Part shown: positions 9,536 through 18,757 of the stretch, piece after piece | How positions within the stretch are numbered: the stretch's first letter is position 1 | How the letters are laid out: every line of letters begins with the position of its first letter | Assembly: GCF_002019595.1 (NCBI RefSeq) | Contig: NZ_KV917369.1 | Span: 2,806,624 to 2,870,623, forward strand | DNA: 64,000 nucleotides | Direction: 5' to 3' | From: Priestia abyssalis | Lineage (GTDB): Bacteria; Bacillota; Bacilli; Bacillales; Bacillaceae_H | Notes under the pieces: generated by a model | What the model was told of the DNA's origin: nothing | The model's input: only the letters and a program-made list of their open reading frames with translations | The model's database searches: none | Program-made: the position numbers and the translations under genes

Positions 9536-9555
9536 TTATCTTGATTTCAAGATAA
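9536..9555. promoter_or_regulatory. MhqR-type operator palindrome
   Basis: The sequence TTATCTTGATTTCAAGATAA has perfect 9-bp arms around TT. It fits the known B. subtilis MhqR box (tATCTcgaAtTCgAGATa) in its ATCT...AGAT frame. It lies 22 bases before the mhqO-like start, where repression would be expected. No mhqR gene is visible in this window. Confidence 0.75.
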
Positions 9556-9644
9556 ATAACATGTTTTTTTAAGACATAGCTCCCTCTATTAAGAAAAAAC
9601 TATGTCTGATCCATCCTTTTACTCTCCTATTACCTAATGAAGCC

Positions 9645-10259
9645 TTATTGCGTTAATCCAGCCTTCACCCACTTGGCTACTTCAGCTGTGCGGCGAGCTT
9701 GATGTTTGACGGCTTCCTTCACATCTTCTTTCATCTTTCCATCTTGGTCAACTGTAACACTTGTACCGTATGGATTTCCACCAGCTCCAAAGATTACTGG
9801 ATCCGTATAACCAGGAGATGCTACGATTGCCCCCCAGTGATGCATGGTTGTATATAGCGATAAAATAGTTTGCTCTTGCCCGCCGTGAGGGTTTTGCGCG
9901 GAAGTCATTGCACTGACAACTTTATTCGCAAGCTTTCCATGGAACCAAAGACCGCCAGTTGTGTCTAAGAATTGTTTCACTTGACCAGGCACATTCCCAA
10001 AACGAGTTGGAATACTGAAAATAATTGCATCTGCCCATTCTAAATCAGCAAGGGTCACTTCTGGAATGCATGCTGCCTCGATTGCATGAGCTTTCCATGC
10101 CGGATTTGAATCGATTGCTGCTTGCGGAGCCGTTTCTGGCACTCTCAATACTTTTACCTCAGCACCCGCTTCTTTTGCTCCTGCTTCTGCCCATTGTGCC
10201 AGCTGATAGTTCGTTCCAGTAGAACTATAATAGATTACAGCAAGGTTAATATTTGTCAT
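9645..10259 (-). CDS. wrbA: NAD(P)H:quinone oxidoreductase, WrbA family
   Basis: This flavodoxin-like quinone reductase has about 204 residues. The FMN phosphate loop is YYSSTGTNYQLAQWAEAG near the N-terminus. The WrbA hallmark segments SIPTRFGNVPGQVKQFLDTTGG and NPHGGQEQTILSLYTTMHHWG follow, with the C-terminal GHQ-like region replaced by VKHQARRTAEVAKWV. WrbA reduces quinones by two electrons, avoiding semiquinone radicals. I prefer ATG 10259 (GGGAG about eight bases upstream) over ATG 10268. Its position beside the mhqO-like and flavin reductase genes suggests a shared quinone-detoxification role. Confidence 0.92.
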   Translation of the reverse strand: MTNINLAVIYYSSTGTNYQLAQWAEAGAKEAGAEVKVLRVPETAPQAAIDSNPAWKAHAIEAACIPEVTLADLEWADAIIFSIPTRFGNVPGQVKQFLDTTGGLWFHGKLANKVVSAMTSAQNPHGGQEQTILSLYTTMHHWGAIVASPGYTDPVIFGAGGNPYGTSVTVDQDGKMKEDVKEAVKHQARRTAEVAKWVKAGLTQ

Positions 10260-10650
10260 ATCATCCACTCCCTTTTCATACAGTTTTTTACCTTTTTAAT
10301 GTTCCACTCCTCTCCTTTTTTAAACGCAGTAGGGACATAAACGAATCAAAGATGCTTATTCATTAGAAAAATATAGCTGTTTTTACATTTTCATCTCCTT
10401 TTCAGTTAAATTTCCAATGAGTTTGTTTAAAAATCTCATTTGTTACACCACTCATGATTCTTATTTATTAATACCGTAGAATATTGTTTTTTCAATGATT
10501 TATTAACATGAAGCCTGAAATTGGATTTAAACTTACGTATAATCATCGTTTGAAGCAATATATATTTATTTAATATATTTTTAATTCGAGATAATTATAA
10601 AAAGAATGTTTCCAAATCGTCAACCTCTATTTTTAGAAAATCCACTGCCT
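10260..10650. other. Intergenic region upstream of wrbA
   Basis: About 390 bases of AT-rich sequence. I see no open frame with a ribosome-binding site and no clear operator. The wrbA promoter should be in the first 100 bases. Confidence 0.5.
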
Positions 10651-10699
10651 GAATAAACAATCAAACCAGAGAAAATATCTCTGGTTTGATTGTTTATTC
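10651..10699 (-). terminator. tlp terminator, perfect 22-bp arms
   Basis: The arms at 10651-10672 and 10678-10699 are exact reverse complements around a 5-base loop. The hairpin abuts the tlp stop codon at 10700-10702. AT-rich sequence continues beyond the stem on the minus strand. It is an unusually long perfect stem for a terminator. Confidence 0.8.
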
Positions 10700-10951
10700 T
10701 TATTTTTGCCCGTCTTCTGCATATCCGCTTTCACGGGCTGCCGCTTCATCTTGAATTTCACTTCTCATCGCTTGGATGCTTTCTTCACGGCGATGATTTT
10801 TTTCTTTAATTTGCTGACGTTGCTCTTCCGATTCAGCAAACGCTAAGCTTTCCTCAGCTTCTTCAATATTTTCAATAGTATTTTGAACCATTGACTGCAG
10901 TTTTTCTACATTATCACTGCGATCGTCTGGTTTCGGACGGCTCCATGCCAT
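10700..10951 (-). CDS. tlp: Small acid-soluble spore protein Tlp
   Basis: This 83-residue, charged, helical protein matches the Tlp family of minor SASPs: PKPDDRSDNVEKLQSMVQNT and NIENIEEAEESL are diagnostic, and the length equals that of B. subtilis Tlp. It accumulates in the forespore core. Despite its old name (thioredoxin-like protein) it has no CxxC. The start follows GGAGG by eight bases. In B. subtilis tlp is co-transcribed with sspN. Here sspN lies upstream on the same strand, but 456 bases and several strong hairpins separate the two. Confidence 0.92.
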   Translation of the reverse strand: MAWSRPKPDDRSDNVEKLQSMVQNTIENIEEAEESLAFAESEEQRQQIKEKNHRREESIQAMRSEIQDEAAARESGYAEDGQK

Positions 10952-11036
10952 TGTACATTCCTCCTGTGCATTGTAATGTTGCTACATCAGTAGTATGTGA
11001 AAGGGCGATAAGAATATTGATGGTAATAATTAATAT

Positions 11037-11141
11037 ATGCGAATGACCTGAAGGGCTTTTCTGCCCTTCAGGTCATTCGCATGAAAGGCCCCCCGTCACC
11101 AAAATCCAGTAAAGCCAGAGATTTCTTGACGGGGCCTTTCA
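11037..11141. repeat. R1 copy b: hairpin with perfect 20-bp arms plus conserved R1 hairpin
   Basis: A hairpin at 11037-11082 has perfect 20-bp arms (ATGCGAATGACCTGAAGGGC and its complement) around TTTTCT. It joins directly to an R1 core at 11082-11141 in reverse orientation (TGAAAGGCCCC...GGGGCCTTTCA). This is the same pairing of a conserved and a variable hairpin seen at 2217-2322 and 14590-14695. It separates sspN from tlp. Confidence 0.8.
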
Positions 11142-11351
11142 TAAAAAATCAATTGTTAAGGATCTAAGGGACTTATGCGTCAATCCTATCCAAGTCCCCC
11201 TTCGGTGAAATCGTTAACGTATGATAAAAAAATACCAAGTGATTAAGCGGATCCCATATTATATATCATAATTATATTATGTAAACTATATTAAAAGAAA
11301 TAAATGATATCCCATAGGTTATAAATAGAGTGAAAAATTATTTTTTTACTA

Positions 11352-11406
11352 AAAGGACCCGCTACTGAATCCTTAATTTTTCTGAATTCTCGTGACGGGT
11401 CCTGAT
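11352..11406 (-). repeat. R1 copy c: conserved hairpin behind sspN
   Basis: Arms AAAGGACCCG and CGGGTCCTG flank a core with AATCCTTAATTTTTCTGAATT, an R1 variant in which both arms changed from GGCCCC to GGACCC in a compensatory way. It lies nine bases beyond the sspN stop and can serve as its terminator. No second hairpin is obvious here. Confidence 0.7.
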
Positions 11407-11414
11407 AAAGCAAG

Positions 11415-11558
11415 CTATTCCCCTTTTGTTTGAATGACTTGCGGGTAGTGACCGGATTTATCTTGCATTTGCTTTCCTTTGTTTCCGCCAGCTGCTTGCG
11501 GTTGTGTACCAAGGTGATTTGGAACGAAATGTTTGCGGCTTCCTTTTGGATTACTCAT
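11415..11558 (-). CDS. sspN: Small acid-soluble spore protein N
   Basis: This 47-residue protein begins [20 protein letters not shown] and contains [14 protein letters not shown], the signature of SspN. SspN is a minor SASP made in the forespore under SigG in B. subtilis. The start ATG at 11556-11558 follows a GAGGCGAG ribosome-binding site. It is upstream of tlp on the same strand, as in B. subtilis, but the intervening region is filled with repeat hairpins. Its role in spore resistance is minor or unknown. Confidence 0.92.
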   Translation of the reverse strand: MSNPKGSRKHFVPNHLGTQPQAAGGNKGKQMQDKSGHYPQVIQTKGE

Positions 11559-11702
11559 TGTCTGCTCGCCTCCTCACCTATACTTTAACCGTTTTTCATG
11601 CTTGTTATGTTGGCAGTTTATTCTGCTTTAAAAATACGTTTCTTTCTCTAAAATTTGTCGAACCATTAGCCGCAGTTGTTTTTAAAAATAACGCCAGCCC
11701 TT

Positions 11703-12725
11703 CTATTGTCTGCTGGCTGTTTCAGCCAAATAGCGAGCATAGCGAATCATCTGCTTTGCCACATCTAGTTCCAAAGAAAAAGTCGGTGGAGTCCCCGGTC
11801 TCCAATTCACTTCAAAAATCCAAATTTTTTGGTTTGAATCCAACCCGACGTCAATTCCTAATTCATCAAGGGGTTCATCATATAATCCGTCAAAATGCTC
11901 GGAAAAATGGATGGCGAACTGCTCTAAATACCTTTTTACATTATAAGCGTCGTCCCCAAATTCCTGTTTTAAGAAATCATCAAACATGATAGTATAGCCA
12001 TCACTGTTTAAATTGGCGACAATCCCTTGAAGAGTTATACAAGGAAAAATCGTGGTCAAATTCCATTCTCCCGCTCCATCTTTTTGAACGTGCAGTCGTA
12101 AATTATAAGAAAAACCTGCTCTCGTTTTCGATGGAATATAGGCTTGAATAAGATACCCCTCATCTTTTATTAACCGCTCAATCAAATCCTTTAATTCTGG
12201 GGCATTCATGATCTGTCGCTCGTCTTTCCGTACAATAAATGTTTCGGATTTTTTTTGAACAAAAAGAATATCTTCTCCTTTGTGACCGTTGAGTGGTTTC
12301 ATGACAATGTCTTGATGACTATTAAGGAATTCAAACACATCTTCAACTTTTGAGATTTCCATAGAAGGAATCAAGTACTGAGCAAAAGTTTTGGCTCGTT
12401 TAATCTTTTGATGGACGTATATTTTATTGCCAATTGGATGACTCGTAAATGGTATAGCGGCACTTAATTTATCTATGATCTTTTCCTGCTTTTCCGTCAT
12501 TGGAGGACTCGCATTGTAAATGACATCAGGAAATGGCATGCTTTTTTCTAACCACTGTCCGTTTTCATAAACCCAGCCCCGAATCGTTCGATTCTTGAAA
12601 TTGACTCGTCCGGGTGAAAAAAAATAAAAATTTACACCTTCCATTTTAGCTGCGGCTGCGTATGCATAAGATTTAAATACAGTTTCGGGATTATTTCGGT
12701 GAGACAACATCCCTACGGTTACCAA
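11703..12725 (-). CDS. YheC/YheD-family ATP-grasp protein
   Basis: This 340-residue protein belongs to the YheC/YheD coat-associated ATP-grasp family. Typical segments are TVGMLSHRNNPETVFKSYAYAA and NFKNRTIRGWVY at the N-terminus, MKPLNGHKGEDILFVQKK for nucleotide binding, and WIFEVNWRPGTPPTFSLELD near the C-terminus, where the Glu and Asn should bind magnesium. ATP-grasp enzymes ligate carboxylates to amines; the substrate of this family is unknown. The start is TTG 12725 behind GGGGGGATG. It lies 20 bases after another ATP-grasp gene and is probably co-transcribed with it. Expression in sporulation is inferred from the family. Confidence 0.88.
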   Translation of the reverse strand: MVTVGMLSHRNNPETVFKSYAYAAAAKMEGVNFYFFSPGRVNFKNRTIRGWVYENGQWLEKSMPFPDVIYNASPPMTEKQEKIIDKLSAAIPFTSHPIGNKIYVHQKIKRAKTFAQYLIPSMEISKVEDVFEFLNSHQDIVMKPLNGHKGEDILFVQKKSETFIVRKDERQIMNAPELKDLIERLIKDEGYLIQAYIPSKTRAGFSYNLRLHVQKDGAGEWNLTTIFPCITLQGIVANLNSDGYTIMFDDFLKQEFGDDAYNVKRYLEQFAIHFSEHFDGLYDEPLDELGIDVGLDSNQKIWIFEVNWRPGTPPTFSLELDVAKQMIRYARYLAETASRQ

Positions 12726-12745
12726 TATTCATCCCCCCATACACT

Positions 12746-13984
12746 CTAAAGCGGATCCAAGTGAAATTGAATTTCTTTTGCAGCATTTTCAGCAATTGTT
12801 TTTGCTTTTTCCAGTGTGTCAGCTGAGGATAATACATATCCATAACGGTGTCCCATTGACAAAGGCGGAGTTAGCTTCATACCTTTTCGGGGTTTAATGT
12901 ATACTTCTTCCACCCCTTCATGACGCAACGCTTGACGTCTACCTGTTACTTTGTTCAATCTTCCTTTTGAATTCAACGTGATATAGTGAGCATACGCAAA
13001 TTTTTGGTGAACTTTACGAAGCGAAGCCTTTTGACCTGTATACAATTTAATGGTTTCTTGAACAAGGTTGATGCCAAATCCGACTTCAATCAGGCGGTTC
13101 ATCACGCCTCCAGAAATTCGCGGATTGATTTCGATTAACTTCCATTCCCCATTTACAAACTTTAGTTCTAAATGACATGCACCATTTTTGATGTTAAAAG
13201 CCTTTACAATCGTAGTCGCAACTTGATAGAGACTGTTTTTCATTTCCTCTTCAACTTCAGCTAAGAGTCCATAACCAGTCACGATAAATCGGTCTTGTTT
13301 GGAAATTTTCTGTTCAATCACTGCTACAACATGGGCTTCACCATTTTGCACCAAAACTTCTAACAAATATTGCGGACCACGCAAATATTCTTCAATTAAA
13401 ATGGGTTGATTGGGGTATTTATTTAAAAGAGTCTGAATAGATGTTTTCAGCTGGTACCGGTTTCCAGCATATAATACATCCTTAGATCCGGTTGATACGG
13501 GGGATTTCACAATCAGCGGCAAGAATTGGGTATATTTAGTAATGAAATGGCGCAATTTAGCGCTTTCTTGATCAAGGCTGGCTGGATTTAGAACGGCATA
13601 AAAAGGGGAAATTGATTGTCTTTGCAATACTTTTCGTGTTTCTATCTTATCTTCCATTTTAGAAATGGCTGTTACATCGAAATCCGTCTCACAAAACTCT
13701 CTTGATAATCGTGCCGCAACTTGAACAAAGGGATCAATGAAACTTAATACGGCGATGATATCTTTGCCTTGGCGTTCAAGAAAAGCGATTTTTTGTCTTA
13801 AATACCGGACATTGATTTGGCTCACATAATATATCTGATGTATATCGGGAAATTCACTTCGCTGTTGCAAAAAATTTTTTTTATTTGTCAAAAGTATCGT
13901 TAAATAGCCGAGACGCTCTGCTGCTTTGATTGCTTCTCTGCTGGAACCTGATTTATTTGTCTCAATAAACACGATTGTCTGCAC
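12746..13984 (-). CDS. ATP-grasp carboxylate-amine ligase-like protein
   Basis: This 412-residue protein has a preATP-grasp Rossmann domain (about 1-95, starting MQTIVFIETNKSGSSREA) and an ATP-grasp domain. LIVKSPVSTGSKDVLYA is the flexible loop, PILIEEYLRGPQYLLEVLV the hinge region, and KLIEINPRISGGVMNRLIEV the magnesium-binding motif. It resembles the biotin-carboxylase-like ligases that build peptide or amide bonds. It is the first gene of a two-gene unit with the YheC-like protein. GTG 13984 follows AGGAG by 11 bases. The substrate is unknown. The pairing suggests two successive ligation steps, possibly on a spore or peptide component. Confidence 0.82.
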   Translation of the reverse strand: MQTIVFIETNKSGSSREAIKAAERLGYLTILLTNKKNFLQQRSEFPDIHQIYYVSQINVRYLRQKIAFLERQGKDIIAVLSFIDPFVQVAARLSREFCETDFDVTAISKMEDKIETRKVLQRQSISPFYAVLNPASLDQESAKLRHFITKYTQFLPLIVKSPVSTGSKDVLYAGNRYQLKTSIQTLLNKYPNQPILIEEYLRGPQYLLEVLVQNGEAHVVAVIEQKISKQDRFIVTGYGLLAEVEEEMKNSLYQVATTIVKAFNIKNGACHLELKFVNGEWKLIEINPRISGGVMNRLIEVGFGINLVQETIKLYTGQKASLRKVHQKFAYAHYITLNSKGRLNKVTGRRQALRHEGVEEVYIKPRKGMKLTPPLSMGHRYGYVLSSADTLEKAKTIAENAAKEIQFHLDPL

Positions 13985-14184
13985 GATGTCGCCAACTCCT
14001 GTTGCCTGTTAGTTTAAATAAATGACATGAATGTAAACGAAGCGATTGTATTGAATCATATAATCATCATTCTTCTTCGCCCAAGATTATATGAAGAAGA
14101 ATTCAACCGCATCATTTTCTAGCATAAATCACCTCTAATTGTTTTCAACTTATCACTTTAAATTATGGTTAACATCAAGCAAAT

Positions 14185-14225
14185 GAGCCAGTCCCTCTAA
14201 AGATTTATAGGGTCTGGCTCATTTT
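14185..14225. terminator. Bidirectional terminator beyond fbpB-like gene
   Basis: GAGCCAG and CTGGCTC, extended by CCCT/AGGG, form a long stem (14185-14220) followed by ATTTTT on the plus strand and ATTTG on the minus strand. The minus-strand gene ending at 14277 is the likely user. Confidence 0.65.
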
Positions 14226-14276
14226 TAGGCATTTCATTCAAGGAATTGTCAGCCTATGATCTGGTAAGGTTTATTA

Positions 14277-14411
14277 TTATTCTGCTTTTTCAATCATCAT
14301 CCGGGTCTCTAAGCGCTCTTCAATTTTATCAAGTGCTGCCTGGTCTTTTAATAATTGTTTTTTATTTTCCATTACTAATTCCGCAAACGTGCGTTTTCTC
14401 ATTTTTCTCAT
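14277..14411 (-). CDS. FbpB-like small basic protein
   Basis: This 44-residue protein contains KRTFAELVMENKKQLLKDQ followed by ALDKIEERLETR. It matches the Fur-regulated basic protein family (FbpA/FbpB of B. subtilis), thought to help the small RNA FsrA in the iron-sparing response. The start ATG 14411 has AGAGG six bases upstream; ATG 14402 is an alternative. I did not find a clear Fur box upstream, so iron control here is inference only. Confidence 0.8.
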   Translation of the reverse strand: MRKMRKRTFAELVMENKKQLLKDQAALDKIEERLETRMMIEKAE

Positions 14412-14589
14412 GCTTGGCCTCTTTTCTATTTATTTTAATAAAAGAATTTTCCCACATTTCTGTCTTGTATATCATCTTTCCCAAAATCGTAAAAGAATAA
14501 TCCTATTTTTTCAGATTTTTCGAAAAAAGATAAAAGAAGAAGCAATGTGGGGCACACAAACCCCTAATCACTCGTAAAATAGCCGTCTA

Positions 14590-14695
14590 TTGAAAGACCC
14601 CGTCACTAAATCCTTGATTTTACTGGATTTTCATGACGGGGCCTTTCAAGAGGATGTGTTAAAAGGGTTGCTGTTCACCCTTTTGATACATCCTC
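14590..14695. repeat. R1 copy d: conserved hairpin plus second hairpin, behind yneN
   Basis: The conserved part (14590-14649) has arms TTGAAAGACCCCGTCA and TGACGGGGCCTTTCAA around AAATCCTTGATTTTACTGG. The second hairpin (14650-14695) pairs GAGGATGTGTTAAAAGGGT with ACCCTTTTGATACATCCTC. It lies 24 bases beyond the yneN stop and may serve as its terminator. Confidence 0.8.
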
Positions 14696-14718
14696 TTCAA
14701 CAGCTTTTTTCTTTCTAT

Positions 14719-15291
14719 TTACTTTTTCGCAAAACTTTCCATCTGAGCAAAATTCATCGGTCCATTAATCCGCTCTACAATGATCCCTTTTTCGTCAATA
14801 AAATAAGAAGTCGGAATCGTCAGTACTCCGTATTGTTTTGTTCCGACTACATCCTCCTTATCCAGTAAGACAGGAAATGTAAATCCTCCCTCTTTTAAAA
14901 AGGTTTGAACCTGGTTCGGGTTGGCCTCTGTGCTCGTAAGATTAACGGCGACGATCACAACATCGTTTCCATATTGTTCATGGAATTTTTGCATTTCGGG
15001 CATTTCGGCTTTACATGGGGGACACCATGTCGCCCAAAAATTCAATATGACTTTTTTTCCTCGAAAGTCCCTCAATGATGTATTTGCCCCATCAATTGAA
15101 GGTAAAGTAAAATGAGGGGCTTCTTGTCCTTTATCGATTCCTGCAACCGGCATTTCTTGTACATCAACCGAGCCGTTTACGTAACTTTCCAGCTCATCCT
15201 CTACCGCTGCTTCTTTAGGGAGCAGTGCCTGCCAAAGGGCATAACCGATAAGGCCAAGGAGCAATACTGCCGCTAGAAGTTTTTTCATCAT
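14719..15291 (-). CDS. yneN: Membrane-anchored thioredoxin-like protein YneN
   Basis: This 190-residue protein has an N-terminal membrane anchor (about residues 3-22, KKLLAAVLLLGLIGYALWQA), then a TlpA/ResA-type thioredoxin domain facing outside. The active site WATWCPPCKAEMPE and the cis-proline region LTIPTSYFID are intact. It matches YneN, which lies beside citB in B. subtilis. ResA-like proteins reduce apocytochromes or other exported thiols; the target of YneN is not established. The start has GGAG nine bases upstream. Confidence 0.9.
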   Translation of the reverse strand: MMKKLLAAVLLLGLIGYALWQALLPKEAAVEDELESYVNGSVDVQEMPVAGIDKGQEAPHFTLPSIDGANTSLRDFRGKKVILNFWATWCPPCKAEMPEMQKFHEQYGNDVVIVAVNLTSTEANPNQVQTFLKEGGFTFPVLLDKEDVVGTKQYGVLTIPTSYFIDEKGIIVERINGPMNFAQMESFAKK

Positions 15292-15521
15292 TGCAATTCT
15301 CTCCTTCTTTTAGGCAAAATCTATAAATAATATGTATTAACATTCCGGGATACACTAAAATTATACTAAATTTCCAACGAAAAAGAGATAAAAGAAGACA
15401 ATTGAAGAAAATTTGTTAAACATCTATTTAATTTTTGCCGTTCCCCTGGTTATCCCCTCTCTTTTCTCTGTTTTGCCTAATGTAATACAGTCGAATAAGG
15501 TATAGAAGTTAGTCATTAACA

Positions 15522-15561
15522 CAATAAAGCCTTCCTCCAATTCAGGAAGAAGGCTTTATTA
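15522..15561 (-). terminator. citB terminator
   Basis: Arms AATAAAGCCTTC and GAAGGCTTTATT form a stem directly after the aconitase stop codon, with AT-rich flanks on both sides. Confidence 0.85.
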
Positions 15562-18285
15562 TTAAGCCAATGTTATAGATTGTAATTTTTCGCGAAGAAC
15601 CATTTGTAAAATACCGCCATGACGATAGTAGTCAATTTCTACTTCGCTGTCGAAGCGAACAAGTACTTCAAATTCTTTCTTCTCGCCTGCTTCATTTGTT
15701 GCTGTTACTTTTACATAGTCACGAGGCTTCACATTTTCATCAACGTGAACTTCGATGGTTTCTTTACCTGTTAAGCCTAATGTTTCAGCGCTTTCGCCTT
15801 GTTTGAATTGAAGAGGTAATACACCCATTAATACAAGGTTTGAACGGTGAATACGCTCAAAGCTTTCAGCGATAACTGTTTTGATGCCTAAAAGGTTTGT
15901 TCCTTTTGCAGCCCAGTCACGAGAGCTTCCCATACCGTAATCTTTTCCGGCGAATACAGCAAGACCTGTGTTGTCTTCTTTGTACTTCATGCATGCATCA
16001 TAAATGCTCATGACTTCACCAGTCGGCCAGTACGTTGTCCAGCCGCCTTCTGTACCAGGAGCCACCTGGTTACGGATACGGATGTTCGCAAATGTACCGC
16101 GCATCATCACTTCATGGTTACCACGGCGAGAACCGTATGAGTTGAAGTCTTTTTGCTCAACGCCTTTATCTAACAGGTAAATGCCTGCTGGTGACGTTTT
16201 AGCAATAGAACCTGCCGGTGAAATGTGGTCAGTTGTCACAGAATCACCGAATTTCGCCACTACGCGTAAACCTTCTAACGGTTTTACTTCGCCAGCTTCA
16301 GCAGATAACCCTTCAAAGAACGGCGGATTTTGAATGTATGTTGATTCCGTATCCCATGTATAAAGAGCTTCTTCGCTTGTTTCGATTTCATTCCAGCGTT
16401 CGTTGGCATCGAACACACTCTCATATTCTTTACGGAATAATTCAGGCGTTACTGTTTGTTTTACTACTTCTTTGATTTCATCAGCGGATGGCCAAATGTC
16501 TGCAAAGAATACTTCATTTCCATCTTTATCAATACCAAGCGCATCGCTTTGAAGATCGATATTAACCGTTCCTGCCAGTGCATAAGCTACTACTAACGGT
16601 GGTGATGCTAAGTAGTTACCCTTAACAAGCGGATGGATACGTCCTTCAAAGTTACGGTTACCGGAAAGAACAGAAGTAACAAGTAAATCGCTTTCCGCTA
16701 CCGCTTTTTCGATTTCCGGAGCCAATGGACCGGAGTTACCGATACATGTCGCACAGCCGTAACCAACAATATTGAATCCTAATTGATCCAAATATGGCTG
16801 CAATCCTGAATCTTGTAAATAGCCTGTTACAACTTTTGACCCAGGAGCTAAAGATGTTTTAACATACTTCGGCACTTCTAACCCTTTTTCAACAGCTTTT
16901 TTCGCTACTAAACCTGCACCGACTAATACGTATGGGTTAGACGTGTTCGTACAGCTTGTGATAGATGCAATGGCAATTGCGCCTGTTTTCATTTTTGTTT
17001 GATCGCCGTTTGCGAATTCAACCGTAATTTCCTTTGCTGCATCATCAGCTGTCAAACCGAAACCTTGGTTGCCCATCGGAGCGGCAAGCGCTTTTTGGAA
17101 TTCGGACTTCATTTGAGAAAGCGGAATTAAATCTTGCGGACGTTTTGGACCAGAAAGATTTGCTTCGATTTCAGAAAGGTCGATTTCCACTACATCTGTA
17201 AAAATTGGGTCTACTGCATCAGGCGTATAGAATAAACCATTTGCTTTACAGTATTCTTCAACAACTTTCACTTGAGTTTCATCGCGTCCTGTTAAACGTA
17301 AGTATTCTAAAGATTCATCATCAACCGGGAAGAAACCGCAAGTTGCCCCGTATTCAGGCGCCATGTTAGCGATTGTCGCACGATCAGCCAACGGTAATTG
17401 TGATACGCCAGGACCAAAGAATTCAACGAATTTTCCAACCACGCCTTTTTGACGAAGAACTTGTGTTACTTTCAACGCTAGATCAGTTGCTGTCGTACCG
17501 TTTGGCAATTGTCCTGTTAATTTAACACCGATTACTTCTGGAACCGGGAAGTATGAAGGCTGACCTAACATACCGGCTTCTGCTTCAATACCGCCGACGC
17601 CCCATCCAAGAACACCAATACCGTTGATCATTGTTGTATGGGAGTCTGTACCGACTAATGTATCAGGAAATGCTTCAAATTGACCCGCTTCTGTTTCCAC
17701 AGCATGAACAACGTTCGCTAAATATTCAAGGTTTACTTGGTGAACGATACCCGTTGCCGGCGGAACAGCGCGATAGTTATTAAAGGATTTTTGAGCCCAG
17801 CTTAAGAAGTTATAACGCTCTGCGTTACGCTCAAACTCTAAATCCATGTTGAAGTTTAAAGAATCAGGTGTACCTGCTTTATCAATTTGTACAGAGTGGT
17901 CAATAACTAAATCAACAGGAATTTCTGGGTTGATTTTATCCGGATCTCCACCTAAATCCGCCATCGCTTTACGAAGAGATGCTAAATCTACGACAGCTGG
18001 AACGCCTGTGAAGTCTTGAAGAATGACGCGGGATGGTTTAAAAGGTACATCAACGTCTTGAACGTCTGCTGTTCCCCATTTTGCTAAGTTTTCGGCATGT
18101 TCCTTTTTGATAACACGGCCGTCTACCTGGCGAAGAACAGATTCTAATAATACTTTAATTGAGTACGGAAGTTTCGATACATTTCCGATACCAGCATCTT
18201 CCAATGCTTGTAAGCGGTAGTAATTATATGTTTTCCCATTCACTTGGAAAGATGAACGAGCGTTAAATTGATCTTGCTTTGTCAT
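15562..18285 (-). CDS. citB: Aconitate hydratase
   Basis: This is the TCA-cycle aconitase, interconverting citrate and isocitrate with a [4Fe-4S] cluster. The protein of about 907 residues is close to B. subtilis CitB in length and N-terminal sequence ([20 protein letters not shown]). The cluster cysteines are in [10 protein letters not shown] and in [11 protein letters not shown]. The C-terminal swivel domain holds [15 protein letters not shown]. In iron-poor cells such aconitases bind RNA as IRP1-like regulators. I prefer ATG 18285 (GGGGG about seven bases upstream) over ATG 18288. A CcpC-like dyad lies 100 bases upstream. Confidence 0.97.
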   Translation of the reverse strand: MTKQDQFNARSSFQVNGKTYNYYRLQALEDAGIGNVSKLPYSIKVLLESVLRQVDGRVIKKEHAENLAKWGTADVQDVDVPFKPSRVILQDFTGVPAVVDLASLRKAMADLGGDPDKINPEIPVDLVIDHSVQIDKAGTPDSLNFNMDLEFERNAERYNFLSWAQKSFNNYRAVPPATGIVHQVNLEYLANVVHAVETEAGQFEAFPDTLVGTDSHTTMINGIGVLGWGVGGIEAEAGMLGQPSYFPVPEVIGVKLTGQLPNGTTATDLALKVTQVLRQKGVVGKFVEFFGPGVSQLPLADRATIANMAPEYGATCGFFPVDDESLEYLRLTGRDETQVKVVEEYCKANGLFYTPDAVDPIFTDVVEIDLSEIEANLSGPKRPQDLIPLSQMKSEFQKALAAPMGNQGFGLTADDAAKEITVEFANGDQTKMKTGAIAIASITSCTNTSNPYVLVGAGLVAKKAVEKGLEVPKYVKTSLAPGSKVVTGYLQDSGLQPYLDQLGFNIVGYGCATCIGNSGPLAPEIEKAVAESDLLVTSVLSGNRNFEGRIHPLVKGNYLASPPLVVAYALAGTVNIDLQSDALGIDKDGNEVFFADIWPSADEIKEVVKQTVTPELFRKEYESVFDANERWNEIETSEEALYTWDTESTYIQNPPFFEGLSAEAGEVKPLEGLRVVAKFGDSVTTDHISPAGSIAKTSPAGIYLLDKGVEQKDFNSYGSRRGNHEVMMRGTFANIRIRNQVAPGTEGGWTTYWPTGEVMSIYDACMKYKEDNTGLAVFAGKDYGMGSSRDWAAKGTNLLGIKTVIAESFERIHRSNLVLMGVLPLQFKQGESAETLGLTGKETIEVHVDENVKPRDYVKVTATNEAGEKKEFEVLVRFDSEVEIDYYRHGGILQMVLREKLQSITLA

Positions 18286-18384
18286 CATATTACCCCCTTA
18301 AAAACGTATGTATAAAAGAATTAATGATTCCATCCAAATCATTCTCTACGTCATCTATCTTAATATAATGTTATACATAAGTAA

Positions 18385-18400
18385 ATAAAAAGAATGTTAT
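18385..18400. promoter_or_regulatory. Possible CcpC dyad upstream of citB
   Basis: ATAA-N8-TTAT occurs at 18385-18400, 100 bases before the citB start. The known CcpC operator of B. subtilis citB is an ATAA/TTAT dyad with a similar spacer. In such AT-rich DNA a chance match is possible. Confidence 0.4.
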
Positions 18401-18507
18401 TAATCCTGATAAGATTTTCTTATATCATATCTACCAACCCCTTATTTTTTCTAATAATTCATAAATGTCGAATTGTTGCACATATTAATTCATGGAGGTG
18501 AACGAAC

Positions 18508-18657
18508 ATGGTAAAACGGAAAGCGAACCACGTCATTCCTGGGATGAACGCAGCAAGCGGACAAGGAAAAGGCACTGGATACAATGAAGAATTTTCAAAT
18601 GAGCCGCTCACAGCAGAACAAAAGCAAAACAACAAAAAACGCAAAAAAAATCAGTAA
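18508..18657 (+). CDS. sspO: Small acid-soluble spore protein O
   Basis: This 49-residue protein contains [19 protein letters not shown] and [18 protein letters not shown], matching SspO (CotK). It is divergent from citB, as in B. subtilis. GGAGGTG lies seven bases before the ATG. A CATATTA at 18480-18486 could be a SigG -10 element, but this is tentative. In B. subtilis sspO and sspP form one operon. Here a reverse-strand gene (18756-19019) lies between them. Confidence 0.93.
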   Translation: MVKRKANHVIPGMNAASGQGKGTGYNEEFSNEPLTAEQKQNNKKRKKNQ

Positions 18658-18724
18658 TACAAGAAAAGCGAAGGCGACTGTTCAGCTTTGAGAGATGTTG
18701 GATATGGTCTCTGCATAAAAAATG

Positions 18725-18757
18725 GAACACAGGCAAACGCCCGTGTTCTATTTTTTT
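18725..18757. terminator. sspO terminator (bidirectional)
   Basis: GAACAC-A-GGC and GCC-C-GTGTTC form a GC-rich stem followed by seven T on the plus strand; A-rich sequence precedes it. It can end sspO and the convergent gene at 18756-19019. Confidence 0.8.

Noticed and set aside
14412..14589. Fur box upstream of the fbpB-like gene
   Set aside because: No sequence close to the GATAATGATTATC-type consensus was found.
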